From: Blastobasis lacticolella
Lineage: Eukaryota; Arthropoda; Insecta; Lepidoptera; Blastobasidae
DNA: 64,000 nt
Assembly (NCBI GenBank): GCA_905147135.1
Contig: LR990045.1
Coordinates: 18,514,173-18,578,172, forward strand
Reading direction: 5' to 3'
The notes beneath the pieces are model-generated. The model had not been told where the DNA came from and did no database searches. It saw nothing but the letters and a program-made list of their open reading frames with translations. Below are positions 1 to 10,492 of this stretch, in pieces (position 1 is the first letter of the stretch; every line of letters begins with the position of its first letter). Position numbers and translations under genes: made by a program.

Positions 1-41
1 CAATTTTAGGACCCAGAACTTTTAGCGTTGAATTTCACTGA
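1..41 (+). CDS. 3' end of coding exon 2 of the 122-aa gene (copy belonging to the unit before the window)
   Basis: The first 41 bases are identical to 6367-6407 and encode the last residues of the small unknown protein, ending at a TGA codon. A GTAAGT donor follows seven bases after the stop. The rest of this copy lies upstream of the window. Confidence 0.8.
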   Translation, partial: ILGPRTFSVEFH

Positions 42-311
42 TGATATGTAAGTATATTCTTACTACAATTTTTCATTTGTTTGTTGATTTTAAAATGTTT
101 GTGTATATTAAACATTAATTATATTTTGGAATATAGTACAAAAAACACTATGTAGATATAAATGCGTAGTAACTATTTATTGTTTATGAAATAATATATT
201 TTTTAATACAAGACATAAAATCAGTAATGTTAAATATATTTTTGATTCTGTTGTAAAATTCTAATTTGGAGATTATTGCATTGACTTTTATATTTTTATT
301 TTTATCTACAG

Positions 312-820
312 GTGAAAATATGGCTGATATGGCAGGCACTGTTGACCATGGCCATGACTTAGTGATGACGACACAGCCACACCCTGTGCACAGAGTCCCT
401 GGTTTCAGGGCAAATGTGCCATAATGGCACAAAAACATCTCCATGATCGTCGAAACCAAGCAGTGGGCGTAAAGACCTCGAGGAATTCTTATCACCATCA
501 CCGCCACCATCACAGTTCCAAGTATTATCTTCCGCTATTTCAAATACTAGGCCCTATATTATTGAAGTCTCTAGTTCCTTTTATAACATATCCTTTTAAA
601 ACAATTTAAAATTCTATTTCTTTCTATATATTTCCCTACTAGTATTTCCCTAGTACATTCTATAACGAGCAGTGTAGTATTATTATTTAGTGTTAGTAGT
701 AATATTTCAGCGATATTTTTGTAAAGCTTTGTTTTTTCTTAATATTTTGATAGTTACTGTGTTAAGTCTTAATATTTTTGTAATAAGACTATAAATAAAT
801 TTGTATCCTAATTTTTTAAT
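312..820 (+). other. Apparent 3'-UTR exon of the small gene, ending near AATAAA
   Basis: Coding exon 2 of the small gene ends with a stop codon followed at once by a GTAAGT donor. The next good acceptor is a T-rich tract ending TCTACAG at 305-311. The exon beginning at 312 therefore lies after the stop and would be untranslated. An AATAAA signal is at 794-799. The exon contains two short ATG frames (34 and 61 codons), the second with a histidine-rich run. Neither joins in frame to exon 2, so I do not call them genes. A stop codon upstream of a splice junction could make the transcript a target of nonsense-mediated decay if intron 2 is removed. The same exon recurs at about 6678, 16700, 25109, 31475, 51342 and 57709. 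Confidence 0.45.
794..799 (+). terminator. Candidate polyadenylation signal AATAAA
   Basis: AATAAA lies inside an ATAAATAAAT run about 480 bases after the acceptor of the presumed 3'-UTR exon. It is conserved in most units; unit 4 reads TTAATAAAT here, which keeps the hexamer. Confidence 0.4.
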
Positions 821-1621
821 TTTCACTTATTTTAATTTATTATACATACATATCCAAGCGTGGGTGCCAGGGAGTTTTTTGACACACATGATACTATAAG
901 TGTCAAACTCCTACTCGACTCCTACCTAACCAGGTATATGAGCCTCTTTGATACCTCTATATTTTGTGGCATTTGCCTTATTAGCCATGGAACATTACAG
1001 GAAAATTTCTTAGAACAGAGAATAATCGAGTATATTTTTCTTACACTATTAACAAATACTTTGTTGTTAGTTGTAGAATAGACTTCGAATCAATTCATAT
1101 TCCTAACAAAGCACACGACAACATAATAATCTTTAGTTAGCGCTTTTTTCACGAACAGTTAAACAGAAGTGTGTGAAAGTGTGGAAATTAGGACAGATGT
1201 CAGAATGAGGTGAACAGTAGGTACTAAATATATTTACATACAGTCAAAAACTATTTAAAGTCCCGTCTTGCTACCATCGTCTACCAATAGGTAGAGATAG
1301 TTCATCTCAACATTAACGTATGATGACGGAGTTGGATTTGGGTTGGTAAGAGTGTGTGACGGTTTATCTCAATAGTCATCTAAGGGACAATATAAAGGAG
1401 AAAAGAACACTTATTATGACATAACTTTAATAGTTAGACATATACTGTCAAGACACTTTTTGTAGATAATGATGTGTTCTGCAAAGTCGTAGTACATTAT
1501 TTTGTTCTATCATCAATAGTTTTCGCAGCACACGCGATGTAAGGAATTGTTTGGGTATTTTTTACACTTTGGGTTACATTATTGGAGTTTTATTAATGAT
1601 CTGTAAATGTTTAGAAAATAT
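821..1621. other. AT-rich stretch with no supported gene; small imperfect hairpin at 871-911
   Basis: A 73-codon frame at 860-1081 starts with GTG, not ATG, and looks like chance. An imperfect inverted repeat pairs GGAGTTTTTTGACAC (871-885) with GTGTCAAACTCC (900-911) across a short loop, with three bulged T residues. Nothing else recognisable was seen. The stretch is repeated in units 2, 4, 5, 6 and 7. Confidence 0.5.
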
Positions 1622-1741
1622 TATATAGCCTTTGTCACCCGGGGATAGTGTAGCTTCCCAACGGTGACAGAATTTTTGAAGCCTATTCAATACAAACAAA
1701 CGAAAAATCAAACATTTCCTCTTTATAATATTAGTATAGAT
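1622..1741 (+). repeat. Lepidopteran interspersed-repeat fragment (SINE/LINE-derived 3' tail)
   Basis: The stretch has the hallmarks of a repeat widespread in moth and butterfly genomes: a TATAGCC-TTTGTCACC start, a GTAGCTTCCCAACGGTGACA block, an (AAAC)n run and a terminal TTTATAATATTAGTATAGAT. TGTCACC (about 1634) and GGTGACA (about 1663) form a perfect 7-base inverted pair flanking a GGGA/TCCC inner stem. The family is recognised from memory only; I cannot name the exact element. Copies occur near 7990, 18015, 26420, 37540 and 52655. The (AAAC)n run is longer in unit 4 (about 18080-18105). Confidence 0.6.
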
Positions 1742-2521
1742 TGGTATTTTTTTCTAAAAATATTCTGGTTAACCAAAACCCATGATTACACACAATAAGA
1801 ATTTAAAGTTACAAATATATTCAATGATTATTGCACAACGATATCATCGCTAACATTGTCAATGTCGTGGTACAGGGCATAAGGTAATATCAGCCGACTC
1901 AACTCATACAAAAACCGAATAAGTACGACACAGCATGAACTAGATCGAGTTGAGCGAAACAATAGTTTAGTTTGCATTACATTGAATTTACGATTAAGAT
2001 TGTTAGAAAAAAAAAGTTAATTTTTCATTTTAATTAGTTGAGACCATAATAATTCAATTACTGGTGACCAAAAAAGCCTCCATTTTTAATATTTGCCCCG
2101 GTCCTAGGATAAACACTGTATATTTTCGTAATATAGCCCTCATTTGAAATATTTTTTTTTTTTATAATCCGATGTTACAGAATACAGACCCAGCAATTGT
2201 ATAGCAATTCGTTAAAATTAATTTCTTATCAATAACAATTAGATTCCAATCATTAGTTAAATGCCACAAAAAGTAGATAGATATGTAGGTAAGTATACTA
2301 AACAATTTAAATGAACAGGACAATTTAATTAATGTAATTTTAATATCGTCAGAACCAAGATAACAACGGCGGTAATGGTAATTGGGCGGTATTCTGCAGG
2401 AAATTTTTAAAATATTTATAAGGTTTTTATTTCATTGAAATTCAGAATATATCAAATTTACAAATATTTATGATCCATTAAATACTTCTCTTAATAATTT
2501 TCAAGAACCTCTCAGCAAGCT
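1742..2521. other. AT-rich stretch with no supported gene
   Basis: No convincing open frame is present. It holds an inverted pair CTCAACTC (about 1898) and GAGTTGAG (about 1947), a 13-base palindrome ACATTGTCAATGT (1853-1865), and a poly-T run near 2152 whose length varies between units. The run-length variation could be biological or a sequencing effect. Confidence 0.4.
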
Positions 2522-2849
2522 ATGGCTGCTACTTTTAGCCGCCGCACTATTGCTATGTTCGAAAAATATTTAGAATTCTATAAAGAATTTGACATAAATA
2601 GGGGATAGTTCTTAGATAAATATTATGCTGTTAATTCGACAAAGGGTGTTGCAATAACATTGTCAAATGTCGCTGACATATAGAAAGCCAAGGATCCGTC
2701 CCTTCAACTTAATCGACTTTTTGGACCCCCATATAATTCCGTCGTCTGACGTTATCCGTGCTTTTGACCACATCTTGGCCTATGCAGACGGGTACCGTAC
2801 ATATACTGTTGTAAGTCATCTACTCTGTATTTTCAAAGGGCAAGTGTAA
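2522..2849 (+). other. Possible exons of unknown or decayed gene (28-codon frame and exon-like 2684-2810)
   Basis: An ATG at 2522 opens a 28-codon frame beginning MAATF and ending in TAG. Downstream, 2684-2810 is open in one frame, preceded by a weak AG acceptor and followed by a good donor (ACTGTT then GTAAGT). The peptide contains RPFNLIDFLDPHIIPSSDVI. I do not recognise it. Joining it directly to the piggyBac-like exon at 4125 in its open frame meets a stop after four codons, so the two do not form one gene that way. The segment is conserved in units 2, 4, 5, 6 and 7 (for example 9052-9178 and 53715-53841). It is the edge retained in two rearranged units (12330 and 58165). Confidence 0.25.
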
Positions 2850-3192
2850 TAAGAATAGTCCTCTCAACCGCAGGCGTGATTCCTAAACAACTGCATCAAT
2901 CAATAAAGACTTCCACCTTACCAAATTTTACTACTCCAAAGGAATCCTCGCTAGTAACACAATATTATTATACATGACACACACTTACTTGGTTTTGGCC
3001 TGTGGGTGCCATTAAAGTTACCAGTACCAGTTCAGTACTGAGTGGAATAAATCCTTGAAATAAATAACATTATATAATAATTGTGTTCAGGGCTTGTGAC
3101 GAAATTCCTCTATGAGCACACAATAATACCACAATACTTGTAAAATTGAAAGCCAGGTAAGTAGTTAAATGGTAGGTGTAGATAACGACAGG
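2850..3192. other. AT-rich stretch with no supported gene
   Basis: This may be intronic to the exon-like segment before it, which ends in a consensus donor at 2811. No repeat family or open frame of note was recognised. Confidence 0.4.
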
Positions 3193-3276
3193 TATAAAAC
3201 CGGAGGAATACATAATATTCTCACGAAACGAGCATTGTTCGGGGGTAAGGAAAATTATCGGGATAGATAGCGTTAG
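3193..3276 (+). promoter_or_regulatory. Candidate TATA promoter and noncoding first exon
   Basis: A consensus TATAAAA is at 3193-3199. About 80 bases downstream there is an AG/GTAAGA donor (intron would start at 3277), and the next strong acceptor (TTTGTTACAG) is at 4115-4124, just before the piggyBac-like frame. The arrangement looks like a short untranslated first exon spliced to the remnant. No ATG lies in frame with the transposase reading frame, so a functional protein from this transcript is doubtful. Transcription is not shown by sequence alone. Confidence 0.3.
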
Positions 3277-4124
3277 GTAAGAAAGTTTTTAGAAAGCTAT
3301 AAATACAGAGTCACTTTATTAGAATTGGGAATTTGTTTAATGATCTCGAATTACTCTTACTTTAGGTGTTACTTTCGCATGGATATTGCTTTTGAAAAAT
3401 CGTAAAAACAATTCATATTTAAAAAAAGTTTTGTTATACGTGTTTTAGTTAATTAGATGCCAGCTAAACAAATATCATACGCAAAATGCCACTAACGGCG
3501 CTGAGCAATGGACCTCCTTACTGTCGACACAATATATTTTGACCAACTACCGATGGTGCATTTGCAGGAGCCGATTAAACTATTATAGCTATATTAATAT
3601 ATCTATAAATTTTATACAGGCTGTAAAATTATTATTTATTATTTTATATTCATAAAAGTGTTGCAAAATGATTAAAAAGATATCTAACCTAACCTTACCT
3701 AACCAGGTACCTGCGTACCTTCCTGCTGCAAACTATTTAAAGTCACTCACTTACCTTCTTATCTATTGTGATTTCTCATCTTCGTATCTATCTTAAGAAT
3801 TGTACATTCGGTTGAGCGCCAGCGAATTTATAACAATAGAAAAGCTTTTGTTGTTTTTTCTTAAGGAAACACTTGGCTCAACGTATTGACAGTGAAACTT
3901 TACTTCAATAGAACTAGTTTCTTTGGTATTTTGTGGTCTTTTAGAAATCCCTTTATCTACTTATAATAAAAAAAATTAACTGAATATTTGGTTGTGTTAA
4001 TTCTGTCCCATATCTGATTCAAATAGAATTAAGATCATAAACCAATAAACTATTTATTAAATACACGTTCTGTTACGCTCTGTTTACCTTGCTATGACGA
4101 TTTATTATGATTACTTTGTTACAG
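3277..4124. other. AT-rich stretch, possible intron; short CCTAA run near 3684-3703
   Basis: No open frame of note was seen. It holds three to four CCTAA steps (interrupted here by CCTTA). In units 3 and 4 a further 411-bp segment is present at the equivalent of phase about 3651. Confidence 0.35.
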
Positions 4125-4687
4125 TTTATCTGTGAATGAAATCATATCACATCTGGAAGAAGAAGACGATGTTCTTGCCGCAGATATTTACATCACACCC
4201 CCTTGTGGCAATAAAAGTGATGAAGATAGTGGTGACGAAGAGGGCTGTGACATAAATAATTTGTCGAAAAACCAACTTCTAGCTGAAGCTGAATTCAGAG
4301 CCACTGTATCATCGCAGTATGCCATAGATCTTGTGGATGATTTCTCAAATAATCAATTAGCCGAAGCCTCAACGAGTAACCGAAACGAAAATGTATAAAC
4401 ATAATTTAAAGATATTATCATATTTATTAATATCTGCACATATTGGTGATATATTTGGAATCCAACCGGTATGTCTAGTATGTAAAATTATATTTAAAAA
4501 ATTATTTGACAACCACTCCATACTGGCGGTCGCTTTTACTAAGTTTATGGCTCTGGATACTGCGATTCCACCCCGTGGTAAGTACGAACAAAATGTTTGC
4601 CATCATGACATCGATCTATGGTTTGTTACTGCTTCACAACTTCACATCAACTTGAATATAATAACAAAAGGTATTAAAATTATATAG
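4125..4687 (+). pseudogene. piggyBac-like transposase remnant (N-terminal acidic region plus decayed core)
   Basis: After the acceptor TTTGTTACAG the frame reads through an acidic region with ADIYITPP and [10 protein letters not shown] followed by [12 protein letters not shown]. This is typical of the N-terminus of PGBD2/PGBD3-like piggyBac transposases (established family knowledge). It stops at 4398. A second frame (4391-4687) carries FDN and PPRGKYEQ-type fragments resembling the part of these transposases after the DDD core, but most of the catalytic region is missing. Complete proteins of this family are around 500-600 residues, so this is a fragment. The frame opens with GTG, not ATG, at 4132, so translation would need an upstream exon. 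Domesticated exon use is possible but unproven. Confidence 0.6.
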
Positions 4688-5305
4688 AAAATAACGTCTC
4701 CATCGCCAAAGAGAAATAAATTAATAAAATTAACAAAACCAAAAGGTATGTTAAGAAATACATATTTCGTAGACCATTTAAAATAATGGTCGCCTCCAAA
4801 CAAACATAGTATCGTCTCTTTTTCAGAACATAATATAATGAATTGCAATAACATAAGGAGATTACATTAAAATTTTAAATTAATGTTTCAACGACGAACA
4901 GTTGTTTGAAAAGGATTCGTAATAACCGTTAGTAAAAATATAACTATTCATCAGGGCAAGGCCCTACACACCGTCTAAAATCTCTTCTCCTTTTTTCGTG
5001 TCCTGAATACACCATCATATCGTTTTGAGATTGGTATCGTATTAATGATCAAACACCTGACTGTAAAGCTGTGTATAGCGTTGGATAGTTACATTATGTT
5101 ACATTACATATGTGTAACTTTCCACAATACTGAAAGTTATAATTTTTGTTTTAATAACTATAGTCGTGGCCGTGTGGTGTCCGGCAGAATAAAATAAAAT
5201 TAACCCCTTATATTAATGGGTGTCGTATAAGGCGACTGAAGTTTCCGAGTCAAAAGTTCTGGAGTCTTCATAGGTTTCAAAATGAGCAGCAGCGTTTTTA
5301 ATTTC
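4688..5305. other. Stretch with no supported gene upstream of the small gene
   Basis: A minus-strand 70-codon hydrophobic frame (4642-4854) overlaps the remnant and is probably chance. A GGGTGTCGTATAAGGCGACTGA block near 5218-5239 resembles a string frequent in lepidopteran interspersed repeats, but I cannot assign a family. Unit 6 carries the BEL/Pao insertion at the equivalent of phase 4840. Confidence 0.35.
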
Positions 5306-5330
5306 TATATATATAACCCTGTGATATTCA
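5306..5330 (+). promoter_or_regulatory. Candidate TATA box and initiator for the small gene
   Basis: TATATATATAA (5306-5316) is followed about 24 bases later by ATTCAACTC, a passable insect initiator. It lies about 360 bases before the ATG at 5693. Several upstream ATGs intervene, and a T-rich acceptor (CTTTTTTTAG) abuts the start codon, so a 5'-UTR intron is likely if this promoter is used, for instance with CAG/GTACGC near 5570 as donor. An alternative TATA-less start near 5620 cannot be excluded. Confidence 0.3.
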
Positions 5331-5397
5331 ACTCACATGCCATGCGCGGAGATTATGGCAATAACCTCCCATCTCGAGGCTATACGTCCACCAGTGG

Positions 5398-5592
5398 ATG
5401 ATGAATTATAGTCGTATTAAAATAATTCCGAATAAAGAACGACAAAGAAAGCGTGCAAATGTGGTAAATAAACATAGAAAGGTCAAAGTCCAGCGAGTGA
5501 AAAGGACAGCGTATAGAACAACTATAATAACAATTAGTGCTTTCCTTATCACTCGCATTAGTCATCCAGGTACGCTAGCGCTCGTTAAATAA
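5398..5592 (+). CDS. Low-confidence 64-codon basic upstream ORF
   Basis: It opens with ATGATG and encodes a lysine/arginine-rich peptide (NKERQRKRANVV, then KVKVQRVKRTAYR) with a short hydrophobic C-terminal half. It is kept open in all seven copies (11768, 15420, 23829, 30195, 50062 and 56429), but the copies are nearly identical DNA, so this says little about selection. It lies between the candidate promoter and the small gene and may be an upstream ORF or simply noncoding. Confidence 0.15.
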   Translation: MMNYSRIKIIPNKERQRKRANVVNKHRKVKVQRVKRTAYRTTIITISAFLITRISHPGTLALVK

Positions 5593-5692
5593 GCAGCGTT
5601 GCCGGTCTGGTTTACCAGTCGCTATTCGCCTTTGCTTACGAGTGCATCTAGTGATTGATTCGTTTCTTGTTTAGTAAAATACTTTTTTTAGA

Positions 5693-6407
5693 ATGTCTGC
5701 AAATTTTGAATATTTGAGGAACGACCGCCTGCAGTCATATTTGTACGAATTTGGCAATGAGAACGCAATGATGCGTTATGAAAAATATATGGCGAGTTGT
5801 GAGCGGGTAAGTTCTATTCTCTTTTATTTGTATTAATTCTCTTGGTTAAAAGTAAAATGTATTTTTTTAATCGCTAACTAGATATCATCAGAACAAAATT
5901 TGTTGCCATAATTATAACTTATGACATTCTTGGACATTTGACTATGGCGATTTACATGATAAACATTCATCATTGTCGGTTACCCTAACACTGCTTTTTT
6001 TATGTTGTGCATATTTTTCATTTTGAATGTATTTTAATCTTCATAATGTGATATAAATATGTACAAAATAACTAGCAATAAAAGTGCTGTTGTCTTTCTA
6101 GATTTAGATTCATTTTGACTTGTCGATTTATCGTTCCTGTAATTGTCGTCAGGTGGAGACATGGTTTAGCCGCTACGAAAAGGTTCCAGCTGATCCGCCG
6201 CCATGTGGGAATTATCATTTAGTAGCTAAACCCCACCCGTACGAGGCTACAGTGAACATAAGACCATCGGATCCGTACTTTTGTGTGCCAGTCTTGGTAC
6301 GCAAAAACAACGGATCAAAAACACCTGCTTCCGCTGAACCAGATCCGGATCCAAAGTTCTGCGTGCCAATTTTAGGACCCAGAACTTTTAGCGTTGAATT
6401 TCACTGA
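5693..6407 (+). CDS. Two-exon gene for an unrecognised 122-aa protein, copy 1
   Basis: Exon 1 (5693-5806, 38 codons) starts at the ATG of MSANFEYLRN and ends at a GAGCGG/GTAAGT donor. Exon 2 (6153-6407) starts after GTCGTCAG and ends in TGA TGA. Both junctions are phase 0, giving 122 residues. The N-terminal part is rich in tyrosine, methionine and glutamate. The C-terminal part is proline-rich and has two similar blocks, DPYFCVPVL and DPKFCVPIL, suggesting an internal duplication. There is no signal peptide or membrane segment. A better-looking acceptor (TTGTCTTTCTAG, ending at 6101) would put an in-frame stop straight after exon 1, so the 6152 acceptor is chosen to keep the frame. I do not recognise the family and assign no function. 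It is transcribed, if at all, away from the piggyBac remnant and into the next unit. Confidence 0.55.
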
Positions 6408-9400
6408 TGATATGTAAGTATATTCTTACTACAATTTTTCATTTGTTTGTTGATTTTAAAATGTTTGTGTATATTAAACATTAATTATATTTTGGAATAT
6501 AGTACAAAAAACACTATGTAGATATAAATGCGTAGTAACTATTTATTGTTTATGAAATAATATATTTTTTAATACAAGACATAAAATCAGTAATGTTAAA
6601 TATATTTTTGATTCTGTTGTAAAATTCTAATTTGGAGATTATTGCATTGACTTTTATATTTTTATTTTTATCTACAGGTGAAAATATGGCTGATATGGCA
6701 GGCACTGTTGACCATGGCCATGACTTAGTGATGACGACACAGCCACACCCTGTGCACAGAGTCCCTGGTTTCAGGGCAAATGTGCCATAATGGCACAAAA
6801 ACATCTCCATGATCGTCGAAACCAAGCAGTGGGCGTAAAGACCTCGAGGAATTCTTATCACCATCACCGCCACCATCACAGTTCCAAGTTTTATCTCCCG
6901 CTATTTCAAATACTGGGCCCTATATTATTGAAGTCTCTAGTTCCTTTTATAACATATCCTTTTAAAACAATTTAAAATTCTATTTCTTTCTATATATTTC
7001 CCTACTAGTATTTCCCTAGTACATTCTATAACGAGCAGTGTAGTATTATTATTTAGTGTTAGTAGTAATATTTCAGCGATATTTTTGTAAAGCTTTGTTT
7101 TTTCTTAATATTTTGATAGTTACTGTGTTAAGTCTTAATATTTTTGTAATAAGACTATAAATAAATTTGTATCCTAATTTTTTAATTTTCACTTATTTTA
7201 ATTTATTATACATACATATCCAAGCGTGGGTGCCAGGGAGTTTTTTGACACACATGATACTATAAGTGTCAAACTCCTACTCGACTCCTACCTAACCAGG
7301 TATATGAGCCTCTTTGATACCTCTATATTTTGTGGCATTTGCCTTATTAGCCATGGAACATTACAGGAAAATTTCTTAGAACAGAGAATAATCGAGTATA
7401 TTTTTCTTACACTATTAACAAATACTTTGTTGTTAGTTGTAGAATAGACTTCGAATCAATTCATATTCCTAACAAAGCACACGACAACATAATAATCTTT
7501 AGTTAGCGCTTTTTGTCACGAACAGTTAAACAGAAGTGTGTGAAAGTGTGGAAATTAGGACAGATGTCAGAATGAGGTGAACAGTAGGTACTAAATATAT
7601 TTACATACAGTCAAAAACTATTTAAAGTCCCGTCTTGCTACCATCGTCTACCAATAGGTAGAGATAGTTCATCTCAACATTAATGTATGATGACGGAGTT
7701 GGATTTGGGTTGGTAAGAGTGTGTGACGGTTTATCTCAATAGTCATCTAAGGGACAATATAAAGGAGAAAAGAACACTTATTATGACATAACTTTAATAG
7801 TTAGACATATACTGTCGCGACACTTTTTTAGATAATGATGTGTTCTGCAAAGTCGTAGTACATTATTTTGTTCTATCATCAATAGTTTTCGCAGCACACG
7901 CGATGTAAGGAATTGTTTGGGTATTTTTTTACACTTTGGGTTACATTATTGGAGTTTTATTAATGATCTGTAAATGTTTAGAAAATATTATATAGCCTTT
8001 GTCACCCGGGGATAGTGTAGCTTCCCAACGGTGACAGAATTTTTGAAGCCTATTCAATACAAACAAACAAAAAATCAAACATTTCCTCTTTATAATATTA
8101 GTATAGATTGGTATTTTTTTCTAAAAATATTCTGGTTAACCAAAACCCATGATTACACACAATAAGAATTTAAAGTTACAAATATATTCAATGATTATTG
8201 CACAACGATATCATCGCTAACATTGTCAATGTCGTGGTACAGGGCATAAGGTAATATCAGCCGACTCAACTCATACAAAAACCGAATAAGTACGACTTAG
8301 CATGAACTAGATCGAGTTGAGCGAAACAATAGTTTAGTTTGCATTACATTGAATTTACGATTAAGATTGTTAGAAAAAAAAAAGTTAATTTTTCATTTTA
8401 ATTAGTTGAGACCATAATAATTCAATTACTGGTGACCAAAAAAGCCTCCATTTTTAATATTTGCCCCGGTCCTAGGATAAACACTGTATATTTTCGTAAT
8501 ATAGCCCTCATTTAAAATTTTTTTTTTTTTTATAATCCGATGTTACAGAATACAGACCCAGCAATTGTATAGCAATTCGTTAAAATTAATTTCTTATCAA
8601 TAACAATTAGATTCCAATCATTAGTTAAATGCCACAAAAAGAAGATAGATATGTAGGTAAGTATACTAAATAATTTAAATGAACAGGACAATTTAATTAA
8701 TGTAATTTTAATATCGTCAGAACCAAGATAACAACGGCGGTAATGGTAATTGGGCGGTATTCTGCAGGAAATTTTTAAAATATTTATAAGGTTTTTATTT
8801 CATTGAAATTCAGAATATATCAAATTTACAAATATTTATGATCCATTAAATACTTCTCTTAATAATTTTCAAGAACCTCTCAGCAAGCTATGGCTGCTAC
8901 TTTTAGCCGCCGCACTATTGCTATGTTCGAAAAATATTTAGAATTCTATAAAGAATTTGACATAAATAGGGGATAGTTCTTAGATAAATATTATGCTGTT
9001 AATTCGACAAAGGGTGTTGCAATAACATTGTCAAATGTCGCTGACATATAGAAAGCCAAGGATCCGTCCCTTCAACTTAATCGACTTTTTGGACCCCCAT
9101 ATAATTCCGTCGTCTGACGTTATCCGTGCTTTTGACCACATCTTGGCCTATGCAGACGGGTACCGTACATATACTGTTGTAAGTCATCTACTCTGTATTT
9201 TCAAAGGGCAAGTGTAATAAGAATAGTCCTCTCAACCGCAGGCGTGATTCCTAAACAACTGCATCAATCAATAAAGACTTCCACCTTACCAAATTTTACT
9301 ACTCCAAAGGAATCCTCGCTAGTAACACAATATTATTATACATGACACACACTTACTTGGTTTTGGCCTGTGGGTGCCATTAAAGTTACCAGTACCAGTT

Positions 9401-10492
9401 CAGTACTGAGTGGAATAAATCCTTGAAATAAATAACATTATATAATAATTGTGTTCAGGGCTTGTGACGAAATTCCTCTATGAGCACACAATAATACCAC
9501 AATACTTGTAAAATTGAAAGCCAGGTAAGTAGTTAAATGGTAGGTGTAGATAACGACAGGTATAAAACCGGAGGAATACATAATATTCTCACGAAACGAG
9601 CATTGTTCGGGGGTAAGGAAAATTATCGGGATAGATAGCGTTAGGTAAGAAAGTTTTTAGAAAGCTATAAATACAGAGTCACTTTATTAGAATTGGGAAT
9701 TTGTTTAATGATCTCGAATTACTCTTACTTTAGGTGTTACTTTCGCATGGATATTGCTTTTGAAAAATCGTAAAAACAATTCAGATTTTAAAAAAGTTTT
9801 GTTATACGTGTTTTAGTTAATTAGATGCCAGCTAAACAAATATCATACGCAAAATGCCACTAACGGCGCTGAGCAATGGACCTCCTTACTGTCGACACAA
9901 TATATTTTGACCAACTACCGATGGTGCATTTGCAGGAGCCGATTAAACTATTATAGCTATATTAATATATCTATAAATTTTATACAGGCTGTAAAATTAT
10001 TATTTATTATTTTATATTCATAAAAGTGTTGCAAAATGATTAAAAAGATATCTAACCTAACCTTACCTAACCAGGTACCTGCGTACCTTCCTGCTGCAAA
10101 CTATTTAAAGTCACTCACTTACCTTCTTATCTATTGTGATTTCTCATCTTCGTATCTATCTTAAGAATTGTACATTCGGTTGAGCGCCAGCGAATTTATA
10201 ACAATAGAAAAGCTTTTGTTGTTTTTTCTTAAGGAAACACTTGGCTCAACGTATTGACAGTGAAACTTTACTTCAATAGAACTAGTTTCTTTGGTATTTT
10301 GTGGTCTTTTAGAAATCCCTTTATCTACTTATAATAAAAAAAATTAACTGAATATTTGGTTGTGTTAATTCTGTCCCATATCTGATTCAAATAGAATTAA
10401 GATCATAAACCAATAAACTATTTATTAAATACACGTTCTGTTACGCTCTGTTTACCTTGCTATGACGATTTATTATGATTACTTTGTTACAG

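Larger units (their letters stand above)
1..6366 (+). repeat. Tandem unit 1 (reference copy, about 6.37 kb)
   Basis: The sequence from base 1 recurs nearly verbatim from base 6367 and again at 16389, 24798, 31164, 51031 and 57398, which defines a head-to-tail unit of 6366-6367 bp. Layout by phase: tail of the small gene's second exon (1-41), its apparent 3'-UTR exon (312 to about 820), a lepidopteran interspersed-repeat fragment (about 1622-1741), a candidate unassigned exon (2684-2810), a TATA-like site (3193), a piggyBac-like remnant (4125-4687) and the coding exons of the small gene (5693-6407). The unit boundary is arbitrary because the array is cyclic. Confidence 0.97.

Noticed and set aside
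184..513. Minus-strand 109-codon frame, repeated in each unit
   Set aside because: Antisense to the presumed 3'-UTR exon, with no splice or promoter support and no recognisable domain; its repetition only reflects copy identity.
470..532. CTCGAGGAATTC followed by a histidine-rich CAC/CAT run, resembling a cloning site with a His tag
   Set aside because: It is present in all units within a long native repeat and the run is interrupted by arginine; chance resemblance, not vector contamination.
860..1081. 73-codon frame starting with GTG
   Set aside because: No ATG and no family resemblance; it spans the hairpin and AT-rich DNA.
3684..3703. Short CCTAA run (insect telomere repeat TTAGG on the other strand), longest in units 3 to 6
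   Set aside because: Only three or four steps; too short to indicate a telomere or a telomere-targeted element.
5201..5225. TTAACCCC string, reminiscent of a piggyBac terminus at a TTAA site
   Set aside because: No matching inverted end or second TTAA could be paired with it around the remnant.
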